In this document: positions 37,311 through 47,375 of the stretch, in pieces | Layout of the letters: every line of letters starts with the position of its first letter | Position numbering within the stretch: the first letter of the stretch is position 1 | NCBI RefSeq assembly: GCF_020075705.1 | Contig: NZ_JAIQUM010000005.1 | Location: 1 to 64,000, forward strand | Direction: 5' to 3' | From: Metabacillus rhizolycopersici | GTDB lineage: Bacteria; Bacillota; Bacilli; Bacillales; Bacillaceae | DNA: 64,000 nt | Position numbers and translations under genes: made by a program | Notes under the pieces: generated by a model | Databases searched by the model: none | Told to the model about the DNA's origin: nothing | The model's input: only the letters and a program-made list of their open reading frames with translations

Positions 37311-38585
37311 TTGAAACAACCATTAGCTTATCGAATGAGACCGAAAAAATTGGAAGACATTATCGGTCAATCACATTTAGTTGCTGAAGGAAAAATTATT
37401 CATCGAATGGTAAAGGCAAAGCATTTGTCTTCGATGATTTTATATGGTCCACCCGGTACTGGAAAAACCTCGATTGCAACTGCAATTGCCGGTAGTACAG
37501 GTACAGCATTTCGGAAACTGAATGCTGTTGTAAATAATAAAAAGGATATGGAGATTGTCGTAGAGGAAGCTAAAATGTCGGGAAAAGTCATTTTAATTTT
37601 AGACGAGGTACATCGACTTGATAAAGCAAAACAAGATTTTTTGCTACCATATCTCGAAAACGGAATGATTATTTTAATAGGGGCAACAACAAGTAATCCA
37701 TACCATGCGATCAACCCTGCGATTCGCAGTCGATGTCAGATTTTTGAACTTCACCCACTCGAAGAACAAGAAATTCAACAAGCTTTACGTCGAGCTATTC
37801 TTGATCAAGCGAACGGATTAGGTAAACATGAAATTAATTTAACAGATGATGCCCTTCACCATTTAGCAGGTAGCTGTGGTGGTGATGTGCGTTCTGCGCT
37901 TAATGCTCTTGAGCTTGCGGTACTATCTACTGAAGTAAATGAAGCCGGAATCATCGATATTAATGTAGACATTGCTGAGGAATGCCTCCAAAAGAAAAGC
38001 TTTGTTCATGATAAAGATGGCGATGCCCACTATGATGTCATATCCGCTTTCCAAAAATCAATTAGGGGATCTGATGTAAATGCAGCCTTACATTATTTAG
38101 GTCGACTTATTGAAGCAGGTGATCTCGTTAGTATCAACCGAAGGCTATTAGTAATTGCATATGAGGACATTGGTCTTGCAAATCCACAAGCAGGCGCACG
38201 CACATTAGCAGCTATTGAATCTTCTGAACGATTAGGTTTTCCTGAAGCAAGAATTCCACTAGCTAATGCAGTTATTGAATTATGTCTATCCCCAAAATCA
38301 AATAGTGCATACAAAGCATTAGATTATGCAATTGCTGATATAAGAGCTGGAAAAACAGGAGATGTGCCAAACCATTTAAAGGACGCTCATTATCAGGGTG
38401 CCAAAACGTTAGGAAGAGGAATTGATTACTTATATCCTCACGACTATCCAAATGGCTGGGTAAAACAGCAGTACTTGCCAAATCGCTTAAAATCGAAAGT
38501 GTATTACGAACCGAAAAAGACAGGTAAATTTGAATTAACACTAAGTCAGGTATATGAAAAGCTGTTAAATCAACAAAGAAGTTAA
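37311..38585 (+). CDS. rarA: Replication-associated recombination protein RarA (YrvN)
   Basis: A 424-aa AAA+ ATPase of the RarA/MgsA/WRNIP1 family that acts at stalled forks. Walker A is GPPGTGKTS (46-54), Walker B is in ILDEVHR, and the sensor region is in AIRSRCQIFELHPL. The C-terminal tetramerisation part (RGIDYLYPHDYPNGWVKQQY) is intact. TTG 37311 has GGAG nine bases before it and the protein then starts like the homologue. Confidence 0.95.
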   Translation: MKQPLAYRMRPKKLEDIIGQSHLVAEGKIIHRMVKAKHLSSMILYGPPGTGKTSIATAIAGSTGTAFRKLNAVVNNKKDMEIVVEEAKMSGKVILILDEVHRLDKAKQDFLLPYLENGMIILIGATTSNPYHAINPAIRSRCQIFELHPLEEQEIQQALRRAILDQANGLGKHEINLTDDALHHLAGSCGGDVRSALNALELAVLSTEVNEAGIIDINVDIAEECLQKKSFVHDKDGDAHYDVISAFQKSIRGSDVNAALHYLGRLIEAGDLVSINRRLLVIAYEDIGLANPQAGARTLAAIESSERLGFPEARIPLANAVIELCLSPKSNSAYKALDYAIADIRAGKTGDVPNHLKDAHYQGAKTLGRGIDYLYPHDYPNGWVKQQYLPNRLKSKVYYEPKKTGKFELTLSQVYEKLLNQQRS

Positions 38586-38729
38586 GTAACTAGAAATCTC
38601 TCTAAATACCACATTAACTTTATATAGTGCAACTTCATTCAAAGGCAGTTTCACCTTTTAAGCTATTCATTTGAATAATAAGCCACATTTCGGACACGAT
38701 ATGCTAAAAGCACACTTAAGGAGGGCATC

Positions 38730-39311
38730 ATGAAGGTTAGACGAGATGCTTGGTCTCATGAAGACGATTTACTGCTTGCAGAAACAATCCTAAGGCATAT
38801 ACGTGATGATAGCACACAGGTTGCCGCGTTTGATGAAGCTGGAGATGAATTAAATCGCACCTCTGCAGCATGTGGCTACCGCTGGAACGCAGAAGTGCGC
38901 ACCCGCTATGTGGATGCCGTCGAGATTGCAAAAAAACAACGGAAAGAAAGAAAACGGACGTCAGATCAAAAACAACGACAAAAGCCCGAGTCTCAAACAA
39001 TTGATACGAAAAAACTTATTCATGAAATCGAGCAAGATGCACCTGTGCGCTCTATGTCACATCTAACACTTAACTTTGAAGATTGTATTACATTTTTAAG
39101 TACCTACAGTACAAAAGACAGCCCAGAATTAAGATCAGAAAATAACGAACTAGTAATGGAAAACGGCCGACTCAAGAGGGAAAATGAAGAGCTTACATTA
39201 AAATATCATCAGCTAATTGAGAATAGAAAAAAGGTCATAGATGAATATACCTTATTAATGAGTGTGTTTGATCAAGCAAGCACGATTGAAGAAAAGAAAT
39301 ATGTAAATTAA
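38730..39311 (+). CDS. RsfA-family prespore transcription regulator
   Basis: A 193-aa protein starting [18 protein letters not shown], a Myb/SANT-like DNA-binding domain (about 5-60, with [10 protein letters not shown]) followed by a basic linker and a C-terminal coiled coil (about 130-180, rich in E, N and K). It resembles RsfA and YlbO, regulators of sigma-F/sigma-G genes. ATG 38730 has AAGGAGGG. Target genes cannot be inferred. Confidence 0.85.
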   Translation: MKVRRDAWSHEDDLLLAETILRHIRDDSTQVAAFDEAGDELNRTSAACGYRWNAEVRTRYVDAVEIAKKQRKERKRTSDQKQRQKPESQTIDTKKLIHEIEQDAPVRSMSHLTLNFEDCITFLSTYSTKDSPELRSENNELVMENGRLKRENEELTLKYHQLIENRKKVIDEYTLLMSVFDQASTIEEKKYVN

Positions 39312-39314
39312 TTA

Positions 39315-39341
39315 AAAAAGAGGCTACTAATTAGCCTCTTT
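39315..39341. terminator. Bidirectional terminator between the rsfA-like gene and tcdA
   Basis: AAGAGGCTA and TAGCCTCTT form a stem with A and T runs on the two sides, placed between convergent stop codons. It overlaps the tcdA 3' end. Confidence 0.8.
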
Positions 39342-40107
39342 TCACTTCATCCTTAACTCGAACAATTTTTATGTCCTTTAATAATTCTGTGATAACATGT
39401 CCTCCCATTATTAAACCCGCTACAGAAGGAACGAATGCATTTGATGATGGCGGCATTTTTGCCTTCCTGATTTGTGCAGTATCATTTCCAACCTCTTTAC
39501 GAACGTCTTCACGAATAACGATTGGACTCTCATCTGAGAAAACTACTTTGATTCCTTTGCGAATCCCTTCTTTACGTAAACGTGTACGAATGACCTTCGC
39601 TATCGGATCTGTATGAGTTTTCGAAATGTCTGCAATTTGGAATCTTGTTGGATCCATTTTATTTGCTGCACCCATACTAGAAATGATTGGTATATTTCGA
39701 TCCAAACATTCCTTCATTAAATGAATTTTATAAGCAATTGTATCAGAAGCATCAATGACATAGTCAAGCTTTTGATCAAAAAACTGCTCATACGTTTCTT
39801 CCGTATAAAACATTTTAAGAGAAATAACATCACAATCCGGATTAATATCCTTTATACGTGCTTCCATTAAATCAACTTTCGGTTGTCCGACTGTTGAGAT
39901 TAGCGCATGGATTTGCCGATTAACATTTGTAATATCAACATCATCTTTATCAACTAAAACGATTCTTCCTACCCCAGACCTTGCAAGCGCCTCTGCTGAA
40001 AAAGAACCAACCCCGCCAACACCTAGAACTGCTACAGTACTATTTTTAAGAATATCTATGCCTTCTTTACCTACTGCTAATTCATTACGTGAAAATTGAT
40101 GTAGCAA
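39331..40107 (-). CDS. tcdA: tRNA threonylcarbamoyladenosine dehydratase TcdA
   Basis: TcdA (YrvM) is an E1-like enzyme that cyclises t6A37 to ct6A in ANN-decoding tRNAs. The 258-aa protein has the nucleotide motif GVGGVGS (29-35), VDKDDVDITNVNRQ for adenylation and MPPSSNAFVPS near the C-terminus. TTG 40107 is chosen because GGAGTGAG precedes it and it gives the family start LHQFSRNEL; the frame extends to 40209 without support. Confidence 0.92.
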   Translation of the reverse strand: MLHQFSRNELAVGKEGIDILKNSTVAVLGVGGVGSFSAEALARSGVGRIVLVDKDDVDITNVNRQIHALISTVGQPKVDLMEARIKDINPDCDVISLKMFYTEETYEQFFDQKLDYVIDASDTIAYKIHLMKECLDRNIPIISSMGAANKMDPTRFQIADISKTHTDPIAKVIRTRLRKEGIRKGIKVVFSDESPIVIREDVRKEVGNDTAQIRKAKMPPSSNAFVPSVAGLIMGGHVITELLKDIKIVRVKDEVKRG

Positions 40108-40220
40108 CTGACTCACTCCATTTACAATCCGTATAATTTCCTTACCATCATAATAATGACAGTTATTTTTACCTGAAAAAGAATATAACATACATGGGTA
40201 GAAAAGCAAGTGTTTTTAAG

Positions 40221-40337
40221 AACAAAAGCAAAAGAGCCCTGATCAGCCTCGGGCAAATAAACCACTTTTGACCTCAAGGAGCTAGGCGCTGTAGCTGGAT
40301 GCCGTGCGCTTATCCACAGTACAAGAATTATATCCTT
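40221..40337 (+). repeat. Family A repeat, short form, gamma module with DnaA box
   Basis: It lacks the central hairpin: the left part joins GGAGCTAGGCGCT through CCACTTTTGACCTC. The DnaA box TTATCCACA is at 40310-40318. It lies between 6S RNA and tcdA. Confidence 0.88.
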
Positions 40338-40351
40338 TATGCTAGACGACG

Positions 40352-40390
40352 AAAAAGGGTCTGTCCCCATAGAGAGGACAGACCCTTTTT
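40352..40390. terminator. Terminator of 6S RNA
   Basis: AAAAAGGGTCTGTCC and GGACAGACCCTTTTT form a perfect 15-bp stem, symmetrical enough to act on both strands. Confidence 0.88.
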
Positions 40391-40398
40391 CGTTAAAT

Positions 40399-40587
40399 AA
40401 AGTGATCCCAATCGTGCCGTAGTCGATTCCCTTGTTTTGATCCCGCCCTTAGCAGGTGGGTGCTTTACTCAAGATGTTTGTAAGTCCTCAAAGTCGAGTT
40501 AGAGGCTTTTACTCTATCCAGAAACACAAGCTCCCGTAGAAAAAGTGTTGGTCAAAACTAGGTGTACAACGAACACATCAGGACTTT
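40399..40587 (-). ncRNA. bsrA: 6S RNA (6S-1 type)
   Basis: 6S RNA binds sigma-A RNA polymerase holoenzyme and reduces transcription in stationary phase. The 189-nt minus-strand segment begins AAAGTCCTGATGTG and ends near GGGATCACTTT, and these ends pair. It contains TCTACGGGAGCTTGTG and GGCGGGATCAAAACAAGGG, which I recall from B. subtilis 6S-1 RNA, and it occupies the same place between aspS and tcdA. Confidence 0.93.
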
Positions 40588-40623
40588 CATTTGTTTTAAA
40601 GCGCTTTCAATGTCTGTGAATTT

Positions 40624-40652
40624 AGAATATCATATAGAAAAATTCATTTCAA
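40624..40652 (-). promoter_or_regulatory. Promoter of 6S RNA
   Basis: On the minus strand TTGAAA (40647-40652) and TATTCT (40624-40629) are 17 bp apart, placing transcription start a little upstream of the mature 5' end. TTGTCA at 40658-40663 is an alternative -35 but has poor spacing. Confidence 0.6.
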
Positions 40653-40767
40653 GCCCTTGACAACTAGAATAATCCGAATTATTAGTTCCGAATAGCCTAA
40701 TAATACTAACACATTTGAATGATCTCTTTTGTATCCCGTATTTACTTTTCGCTTTTTTCAAAATCAA

Positions 40768-40796
40768 AACCCTTTCCAAATATCGGAAAGGGTCTG
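40768..40796 (-). terminator. Terminator of hisS-aspS
   Basis: AACCCTTTCC and GGAAAGGGT form a stem; TTTTGATTTT follows on the minus strand. Confidence 0.8.
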
Positions 40797-40804
40797 TTTG
40801 TTAC

Positions 40805-42571
40805 TTAATCACGCAATTCTAAACTTAATTCTTCTAACTGTGCTTCACTAACAGTACTTGGTGCATTTGTTAATAAATCACTTGCACTTGCTGTTTTAGG
40901 GAAAGCAATGGTATCTCTTAAGTTTGTACGACCAGCCAATAACATAACAAGTCTGTCTAAACCAAGAGCGATACCGCCATGTGGTGGTGTGCCATATTCA
41001 AATGCATCGAGTAAGAAACCAAATTGCTCTTTTGCCTCTTCTTCCGAGAAACCTAATAGTTTGAACATTTTTTCTTGAATGTCCTTTTCGAAAATACGAA
41101 TTGATCCTCCACCTAGCTCATACCCATTAAGAACAATGTCGTAAGCTTGAGCTTTCATGCTAGCTGGATCTGTTTCAAATAAATCAAGATCCTCGCGAGC
41201 AGGCATTGTAAATGGATGGTGTGCAGCCTTATAGCGCTTCGTCACTTCATCATACTCTAATAATGGCCAGTCAACGACCCATAGGAAGTTAAATTTACTT
41301 TCATCAATAAGCTGTAACTCTTTACCTAATTTTACACGAAGTGCTCCTAATGCATCTGCTACAACTGACTTTTTATCAGCTACGAACACAAGTAAATCTC
41401 CAACAGTTGCATCTAATGTTTTCAGTAAGCCATTTTGCTCTTCTTCGGTAAAGAACTTAATGATTGGACCTTTTAAACCATCTTCTTCAACTTTTAACCA
41501 AGCTAGACCTTTTGCTCCGTATGGTGCAACGAATTCAGCTAAAGCATCCATGTCTTTTCTAGAATAGTTAGCAGCAGCACCTTTTACATTGATTGATTTT
41601 ACTTGCCCACCATTTGCCACTACGCTTGCAAATACTTTTAAGCCACTGTCTTTAACGATTTCACCTACATCGACAAGCTCTAATCCAAAGCGAGTATCCG
41701 GCTTATCTGAACCGAAGCGCCCCATTGCTTCATCATATGACATTCTTTGAATTGGACGTTCAATTTCAATTCCTTTTGTTTCTCTCATAATTCGAGCCAT
41801 CATTTCTTCTGCCATTGACATGATGTCATCTTGACTCATAAATGAAGCTTCAATATCGATTTGTGTAAATTCAGGTTGACGGTCAGCACGTAAATCTTCA
41901 TCACGGAAACAACGAGCAATTTGATAGTATTTATCAAAGCCTGATACCATAAGAAGTTGTTTAAAGATTTGTGGTGATTGTGGTAATGCATAAAACTCAC
42001 CTTCGTGCACACGGCTAGGTACTAAATAATCTCGTGCTCCTTCTGGTGTACTCTTCGTTAAAATTGGTGTTTCAATATCTAAAAAGCCATTCTCATCTAA
42101 GAAATTACGCATCGATTTTGTTACGTTGTGACGCATTTTGATTGTGTTAAATAATGCAGGTCTTCTTAAATCTAAATAGCGATATTTTAAACGAACATCC
42201 TCTGAAACTTCTTCTGATTTATCCTCGATCATAAACGGAGGATTTTTGGCTGCATTTATAATCGTTACGTTCTCAACTAAAACCTCGATTTTCCCAGTAG
42301 CGATATTAGGGTTTACTGTTTCTTCATCACGTAAAACAACTTTACCCTTAATATCTAACACATACTCATTTCGTACTTTTTCTGCAATTGCTAATGCTTC
42401 TTCAGATGTTTCTGAGTTAAAAACGATTTGAACAACACCTGTACGATCACGAAAATCTATAAAAATAACGCCTCCAAGGTCACGACGTTTTTGAACCCAA
42501 CCTTTTAAAACAACTGTTTCTCCAATCGCTGACTCTGGTACTTCTCCACAATAATAGGTACGACCAAACAT
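40805..42571 (-). CDS. aspS: Aspartyl-tRNA synthetase
   Basis: A 588-aa class IIb synthetase with an N-terminal OB anticodon-binding domain (about 15-105), motif 2 in [18 protein letters not shown], the bacterial GAD insertion (about 290-410) and motif 3 in [18 protein letters not shown] 42571 has AAGGAGAG. It follows hisS by 31 nt, so the T-box upstream of hisS should control both. Confidence 0.97.
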   Translation of the reverse strand: MFGRTYYCGEVPESAIGETVVLKGWVQKRRDLGGVIFIDFRDRTGVVQIVFNSETSEEALAIAEKVRNEYVLDIKGKVVLRDEETVNPNIATGKIEVLVENVTIINAAKNPPFMIEDKSEEVSEDVRLKYRYLDLRRPALFNTIKMRHNVTKSMRNFLDENGFLDIETPILTKSTPEGARDYLVPSRVHEGEFYALPQSPQIFKQLLMVSGFDKYYQIARCFRDEDLRADRQPEFTQIDIEASFMSQDDIMSMAEEMMARIMRETKGIEIERPIQRMSYDEAMGRFGSDKPDTRFGLELVDVGEIVKDSGLKVFASVVANGGQVKSINVKGAAANYSRKDMDALAEFVAPYGAKGLAWLKVEEDGLKGPIIKFFTEEEQNGLLKTLDATVGDLLVFVADKKSVVADALGALRVKLGKELQLIDESKFNFLWVVDWPLLEYDEVTKRYKAAHHPFTMPAREDLDLFETDPASMKAQAYDIVLNGYELGGGSIRIFEKDIQEKMFKLLGFSEEEAKEQFGFLLDAFEYGTPPHGGIALGLDRLVMLLAGRTNLRDTIAFPKTASASDLLTNAPSTVSEAQLEELSLELRD

Positions 42572-42602
42572 GAAACTCTCTCCTTTTATATACAAACTAG
42601 TT

Positions 42603-43862
42603 TTATTTTAAATATGAAATAAGTTGATCAATTGCAATTTCTTCCTGTGAGCCCGTTTCCATATTTTTAACAGAAATCACATTCTTTTCAAGCTCATCCT
42701 CACCTAAAACAGCAACAAATTTTGCTTGATGACGATCTGCAGCTTTAAATTGAGCTTTCATTTTTTTATCTTCATAGTCCTTCTCAGCTTTTAGTCCAGC
42801 ATTTCTTATTTCATAAAGCAATGATACTGCGCGATCCTTCGCTTGATCACCCATTGTCACGATATAGCAATCGATATCAGAAGAAATTGGTAAGTCCACC
42901 CCTTCAGCTTCAAGTGCTGCTAAAAGACGCTCAATACTTAACGCAAATCCAATCCCCGGTGTTTCAGGACCACCAATCTCTTGTGCTAAACCATTATAAC
43001 GACCACCTCCACAAAGTGTTGTGATCGCACCAAAGCCTTCTGCATTACTCATGATTTCAAACGCTGTATGATTATAATAATCCAAGCCTCTAACTAGCCC
43101 CGGATCTACTTCAAAAGGGATACCATTTGAAGTTAAGTATTGTTGCACTTTATTGAAATAGTTTTTTGACTCATCATTTAAAAATTCAAGAATCGATGGA
43201 GCTGTTTTCATCAATTCATGCTCGCGATCCTTTTTACAATCTAAAATTCGTAAAGGATTTTGTTTTAAACGATTTTGACAATCCGAACAAAACTCTCCGA
43301 TTCTCGGTTCAAAGTGTGCGATTAACGCTTCGCGATGTGCTTTACGACTTTGCGCATCACCTAAGCTGTTGATCACAAGCTTTAAGCTTTTTAAACCGAG
43401 TGTTTGGTATAATGACATAGCAAGTGAGATGACTTCTGCATCAATGCTCGGGTCATTACTTCCAAGTGCCTCGATACCGAACTGAACAAATTGACGAAAA
43501 CGACCTGTTTGCGGACGTTCATAACGGAACATTGGCCCAATGTAATAGAGCTTTGTTGGTTGCGATGGGTTAGCATAAAGCTTTTTTTCCACAAAGGAAC
43601 GTACAGTTGACGCTGTTCCTTCAGGTCTTAACGTCATGCTTCTCCCTTTACGATCTTGGAAGGTGTACATTTCCTTTTGAACGATATCGGTACTTTCACC
43701 AACACCCCGAGCAAATAATTCAGTATGCTCAAAGATCGGCGTACGGATTTCTTTATACTGATATCTGTTACATAAATCACGCGCAGTATTTTCAACAAAC
43801 TGCCACTTCTCAACTTCTCCCGGTAAAATATCCTGTGTTCCTCTAGGTATTTGGAATGACAT
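42603..43862 (-). CDS. hisS: Histidyl-tRNA synthetase
   Basis: A 419-aa class II synthetase. N-terminal [12 protein letters not shown], motif 2 ([14 protein letters not shown]), the histidine-specific [13 protein letters not shown] and motif 3 ([13 protein letters not shown]) are all present, with a C-terminal anticodon-binding domain. ATG 43862 has GGAGGAG; the ATG at 43877 overlaps that site. It is under T-box control. Confidence 0.97.
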   Translation of the reverse strand: MSFQIPRGTQDILPGEVEKWQFVENTARDLCNRYQYKEIRTPIFEHTELFARGVGESTDIVQKEMYTFQDRKGRSMTLRPEGTASTVRSFVEKKLYANPSQPTKLYYIGPMFRYERPQTGRFRQFVQFGIEALGSNDPSIDAEVISLAMSLYQTLGLKSLKLVINSLGDAQSRKAHREALIAHFEPRIGEFCSDCQNRLKQNPLRILDCKKDREHELMKTAPSILEFLNDESKNYFNKVQQYLTSNGIPFEVDPGLVRGLDYYNHTAFEIMSNAEGFGAITTLCGGGRYNGLAQEIGGPETPGIGFALSIERLLAALEAEGVDLPISSDIDCYIVTMGDQAKDRAVSLLYEIRNAGLKAEKDYEDKKMKAQFKAADRHQAKFVAVLGEDELEKNVISVKNMETGSQEEIAIDQLISYLK

Positions 43863-44074
43863 TACTTTCTCCTCCATTACTGTACTTGCTTGACTAAAAG
43901 GTACTAACGTAGTAACGTAACGATCTTAATTGAAAAGAAAACTAAAAATGACTTCAGACTAAGGCTTCAATTAGCTGTGGAAGGAGCTAGCTCAACTCAC
44001 ATTTGTTGATGTCATTAAAAACTTAGCTATCCGCAGATTAGGTTATTATTCCCTTCTTACCTTTGAACATAAAA

Positions 44075-44345
44075 AACTCCCGTCTCTACATAATGTAGGG
44101 ACGAGAGTTATACCCGTGGTTCCACCCTAGTTGAAATAGACCTTACATCTATTCCCACTCAATCAGTTAACGCCTGTAACGTTCTTCTCCTACTAAACAA
44201 TTTGTTTTTCAGAGAGAAACCTAAGGAGTGTTTTTCAATAAGTCATCATGTAGAAATGCTTTCAGCCTAAGGCATTTCCTCTCTACTCATGTGTATTCTT
44301 ATTTACTTTTCTCCCTCACTGGTTCAAAGGATATGTAAAGAACTT
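44075..44345 (-). promoter_or_regulatory. T-box leader of hisS-aspS
   Basis: The core AGGGTGGAACCACGGG is on the minus strand at 44113-44128. The terminator (AACTCTCGTCCCTACA against TGTAGAGACGGGAGTT, 44075-44109) precedes TTTTTTATG. A histidine codon CAC at 44228-44230 lies at the expected specifier position, and AGAGAGGAAATGCC marks stem I. Confidence 0.93.
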
Positions 44346-44402
44346 GATTCGAATCGTTTTTATCGAATTTTATCTTATCATACGAATTTTTGACGTATAA
44401 TG

Positions 44403-44576
44403 TCAAGAACGATTTAAATGTTTTTTTAAATTCCTTACTTCTTGCAGAGAAAGTCCAAATTCTGATGCTAATTCTACTGACGTATTATTTTGTTCATTTT
44501 TTATAAAATCATGAAAATCTACACCAAATACATCTCGACGAGAGTGCGATAACTCTCCCTTTTCACTATTTCTCAT
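44403..44576 (-). CDS. yrzK: Small helix-turn-helix protein (YrzK-like)
   Basis: A 57-residue protein. The C-terminal half has a helix-turn-helix pattern (TSVELASEFGLSLQEVRNLKKHL). ATG 44576 follows GGAAGTGAG. It is placed upstream of the hisS leader and divergent from yrvJ. The symbol comes from recalled gene order (yrzK lies between hisS and yrvJ in B. subtilis). The function is unknown; DNA binding is possible. Confidence 0.65.
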   Translation of the reverse strand: MRNSEKGELSHSRRDVFGVDFHDFIKNEQNNTSVELASEFGLSLQEVRNLKKHLNRS

Positions 44577-44694
44577 CTTCTCACTTCCCTTCGAAAAAAG
44601 AATCATTATTAATATCTTTTCCTTTTTTGGGAGATTTTATTTCAAATTTTAACAGGATTGACGATATAATTAGTGAATTGGTGCATTTAGCAAA

Positions 44695-44866
44695 AACAAA
44701 AGCGCAAGCGCCTTGCTCAGCCTAAGGCAAGCATAAGACAATCAGGAATAGAAGGTGTGTTTTTCACCTTCAATTCCTGATTGTCTTAGACCCAAGAGGG
44801 ATCGGACGCTTGCGCTGGATGTCGTGCGCTTATCCACAGTTCAAGAATTTTATAGTACGCTAAGCA
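44695..44866 (+). repeat. Family A repeat, long form, gamma module upstream of yrvJ
   Basis: Its central hairpin uses GACAATCAGGAATAG and CTATTCCTGATTGTC-type arms. The DnaA box TTATCCACA (44830-44838) and TATAGT (44851-44856) are only about 50 and 35 nt from the yrvJ start codon. Confidence 0.92.
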
Positions 44867-44889
44867 ATTTAAAAAAGGAGGATTTTTTG

Positions 44890-46650
44890 TTGATTCGCAA
44901 AGGTTTGACCATATTCATATGTTTCGCGCTTTTCTTCGCTGCTTCGTTTGTATGCGCCATTCCGACATCGAATGCAGCTAACGAACAGATCATCATAAAT
45001 GTTGATGTTTTAAATGTTCGAAGTGGAGCAGCTTTATCATCTGCTGTTATTGCCAAAGTAAAAAAAGGGCAAGCATATGATGTCGTGGAAAAGAAAAATG
45101 ATTGGATTAAAATTAAACTATCGAGTAATTCAACTGGATGGGTTGCAGAGTGGCTTGTAACTCAGAGAAAGGGAGCCAATCACACCTCTACCACGCAATC
45201 TATTACTAGTGACGGTGGTACCGTTGAATCGGCTGCATCTGGCTTAAGATTTCGCTCCGGACCAGGTACATCGTTTGCTGTTGTCGGTGTCTTTGAAAAG
45301 GGCAAAAAGGCTACATATTTAACTAAAAGCGGCGATTGGATCAAAATATCATACTTAGGTAAACAAGGATGGGTATCTGCAAGTTATGTTAAGGGAAACA
45401 CGAGTAATTCCAACTCGCAGCAATCTGAGGTAGTCACCAATAAAGCGAGTGTAACCGCAACTTCTCTAAATGTAAGAAAAACGCCTACTACAAGTGGAGC
45501 ACGTGTAGGAAGCTTAAAAAAGAATACGATTGTAGCAGTTAATCAAGTGCAAGGTGACTGGGTGCAAATCGAAACTACAGGCCTAAAAGGCTGGGTACAT
45601 AATGATTATTTAACATTTACAACCTCTAATCATTCGACTGGAAATAGCCGAGTAGCAAATGCTAGTGGAACTGTCACAGCTACTACATTATCTATTAGGG
45701 ACAACGGATCTTTAAATGGAAAGATCATTGGATCTATAAGCAAAGGAACAAAGGTTTCAATTGTTGAGGAAAAAAATGATTGGTATAAAATAAGCAATCA
45801 TTCAAACAAAACTGGCTGGGTAGCTGGTTGGTATATTTCAAAAAGTGATACTAAAAACGCAACAGCGCAAAGCTCAAATAACAATAAGCAAGTCAACATT
45901 CTTTATGATGGAACAAACATACGTTCAGGCTCATCCACAAGCCACTCCATTTTAAAAAGAGCCAATGTTGGTGAGACCTATGAAATAATTGATACGATTG
46001 GTGACTGGTATAAAATTAAACTTAAAGGCAAGCAAATTGGCTATATTGCTGGTTGGGTTGCAGGAACAAGTGGTGTTTCTTCTCCAGTGACAAAATCCGG
46101 ATCTGCGCAATATGTAAAAAACAAAACAATTGTCATTGACCCAGGACATGGCGGACAGGATAGCGGGGCAGTTGGTAGCAGAGGCACTTTAGAAAAAAAG
46201 CTTACATTGGCAACTTCTAAACTTCTGTACAACAAATTAAAATCAGCCGGTGCAAATGTTTATCTAACCCGTTCTAACGACTCTTACGTTAGCCTAAGCT
46301 CAAGAGTTGCCACCTCAAATTATCGTAATGCTCAAGCTTTTATCAGCCTTCATTTTGATAGTATGAGCGATAGAAGTGCATCTGGAACAACGATTTACTA
46401 CTTCAATTCACAAAAAGATGCCAGGCTGGCGGCAAAACTAAATTCAGAAGTAGTGAAACAAACAAAATTAAGAGACCGAGGTACGAGATACGGAAACTTC
46501 CACGTACTTCGTGAAAATCATGCACCCGCTGCTCTTTTAGAATTAGGCTTTTTAAGTAATAGAGCAGAAGAATTAACAGTGCAGACAACAAGCTATCAAG
46601 AACGTGCGGCACAAGGAATTTTTAATGGGTTAGCACAATACTTTAAATGA
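44890..46650 (+). CDS. yrvJ: N-acetylmuramoyl-L-alanine amidase with five SH3b domains
   Basis: A 586-aa secreted autolysin. A signal peptide (about 1-32) is followed by five bacterial SH3 domains (roughly 35-385, with VLNVRSGA, GLRFRSGPG, SLNVRKTP, TLSIRDNG and GTNIRSGS). A C-terminal amidase_3 domain (from about 411) has DPGHGG, an E in GTLEKKLTL, ISLHFDS and LLELGF as zinc and catalytic residues. TTG 44890 has GGAGG 8 nt upstream; TTG 44887 is possible. Longer frames read into the repeat. It cleaves the stem peptide from peptidoglycan. Confidence 0.94.
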   Translation: MIRKGLTIFICFALFFAASFVCAIPTSNAANEQIIINVDVLNVRSGAALSSAVIAKVKKGQAYDVVEKKNDWIKIKLSSNSTGWVAEWLVTQRKGANHTSTTQSITSDGGTVESAASGLRFRSGPGTSFAVVGVFEKGKKATYLTKSGDWIKISYLGKQGWVSASYVKGNTSNSNSQQSEVVTNKASVTATSLNVRKTPTTSGARVGSLKKNTIVAVNQVQGDWVQIETTGLKGWVHNDYLTFTTSNHSTGNSRVANASGTVTATTLSIRDNGSLNGKIIGSISKGTKVSIVEEKNDWYKISNHSNKTGWVAGWYISKSDTKNATAQSSNNNKQVNILYDGTNIRSGSSTSHSILKRANVGETYEIIDTIGDWYKIKLKGKQIGYIAGWVAGTSGVSSPVTKSGSAQYVKNKTIVIDPGHGGQDSGAVGSRGTLEKKLTLATSKLLYNKLKSAGANVYLTRSNDSYVSLSSRVATSNYRNAQAFISLHFDSMSDRSASGTTIYYFNSQKDARLAAKLNSEVVKQTKLRDRGTRYGNFHVLRENHAPAALLELGFLSNRAEELTVQTTSYQERAAQGIFNGLAQYFK

Positions 46651-46652
46651 AT

Positions 46653-46812
46653 TAGAAAAGCGGAAGCGCCTTGATTAGCCTAAGGCATGGCATAAGACGC
46701 GCATGAATAGAAGGCGTACTTTGCCTTCAATTCATGCGTGGCTTATGACCCCGAGGGGCTAGGCGCTGCAGCTGGACAATTCTCGAAGCCAAAACTTATC
46801 AAGTCTAATATT
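46653..46812 (+). repeat. Family A repeat, long form, alpha module
   Basis: Left arm AAAAGCGGAAGCGCC, central hairpin with GACGCGCATGAATAG and partner, arm GGGGCTAGGCGCT, alpha end TTCTCGAAGCCAAAAC. Confidence 0.9.
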
Positions 46813-46813
46813 A

Positions 46814-46859
46814 AAACAAAAGCGGAAGCGCCTTGATCAGCCTCAGGCATGGCATAAGA
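46814..46859 (+). repeat. Family A repeat, truncated left part only
   Basis: AAAACAAAAGCGGAAGCGCC through GGCATAAGA, then unrelated sequence. It directly follows the previous copy. Confidence 0.85.
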
Positions 46860-46871
46860 ACAAGTCAGTAA

Positions 46872-46913
46872 AAAAGCTAGCCTCACCGATAAACATAGGT
46901 GAGGCTAGCTTTT
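46872..46913. terminator. Terminator of dtd and possibly yrvJ
   Basis: AAAAGCTAGCCTCACC and GGTGAGGCTAGCTTTT form a perfect 16-bp stem with a 10-nt loop between convergent genes. Confidence 0.88.
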
Positions 46914-46919
46914 CACTAT

Positions 46920-47360
46920 TTATTTACTCTCTAAGATTAACGTTACAGGTCCTACATTTGTAAATCGAACATCCATCATTGCTCCAAACGTTCCTGTTTC
47001 AACTTGTAGACCTTTTTCCCTTAATTTCGTATTAAAATACTCATATAAATCATTTGCATAATCTGGTTTTGCCGCATTCATAAAATTTGGACGTCTTCCT
47101 TTTCGGCAATCACCGTACAAGGTGAATTGTGAAACGGAGAGAACTTGTCCATTTATATCTAATAAAGAATGATTCATTTTACCTGCATCATCTTCAAAGA
47201 TTCTTAAATTGGCTACCTTATCTGCAATATATTCAGCATCAGCTTCTGTATCATCATGTGTGATTCCGACTAGGACCATCACACCTTCGTTAATTTCTCC
47301 AACGACCTTTTCTTCTACAGTTACTTTGGCTTCTTTAGCCCGTTGAATAACTATCTTCAT
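46920..47360 (-). CDS. dtd: D-aminoacyl-tRNA deacylase
   Basis: Dtd removes D-amino acids, and glycine from tRNA-Ala, to protect translation. At 146 aa it is the standard length. The active-site motifs are [10 protein letters not shown] and the [14 protein letters not shown] block. It starts 15 nt after the relA stop, the usual relA-dtd pairing. Confidence 0.97.
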   Translation of the reverse strand: MKIVIQRAKEAKVTVEEKVVGEINEGVMVLVGITHDDTEADAEYIADKVANLRIFEDDAGKMNHSLLDINGQVLSVSQFTLYGDCRKGRRPNFMNAAKPDYANDLYEYFNTKLREKGLQVETGTFGAMMDVRFTNVGPVTLILESK

Positions 47361-47375
47361 CGTAAAAACCCTACC

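Noticed and set aside
44755..44889. Longer N-terminus for the amidase YrvJ
   Set aside because: The extension is translated repeat sequence and would bury the signal peptide; TTG 44890 has a proper GGAGG.
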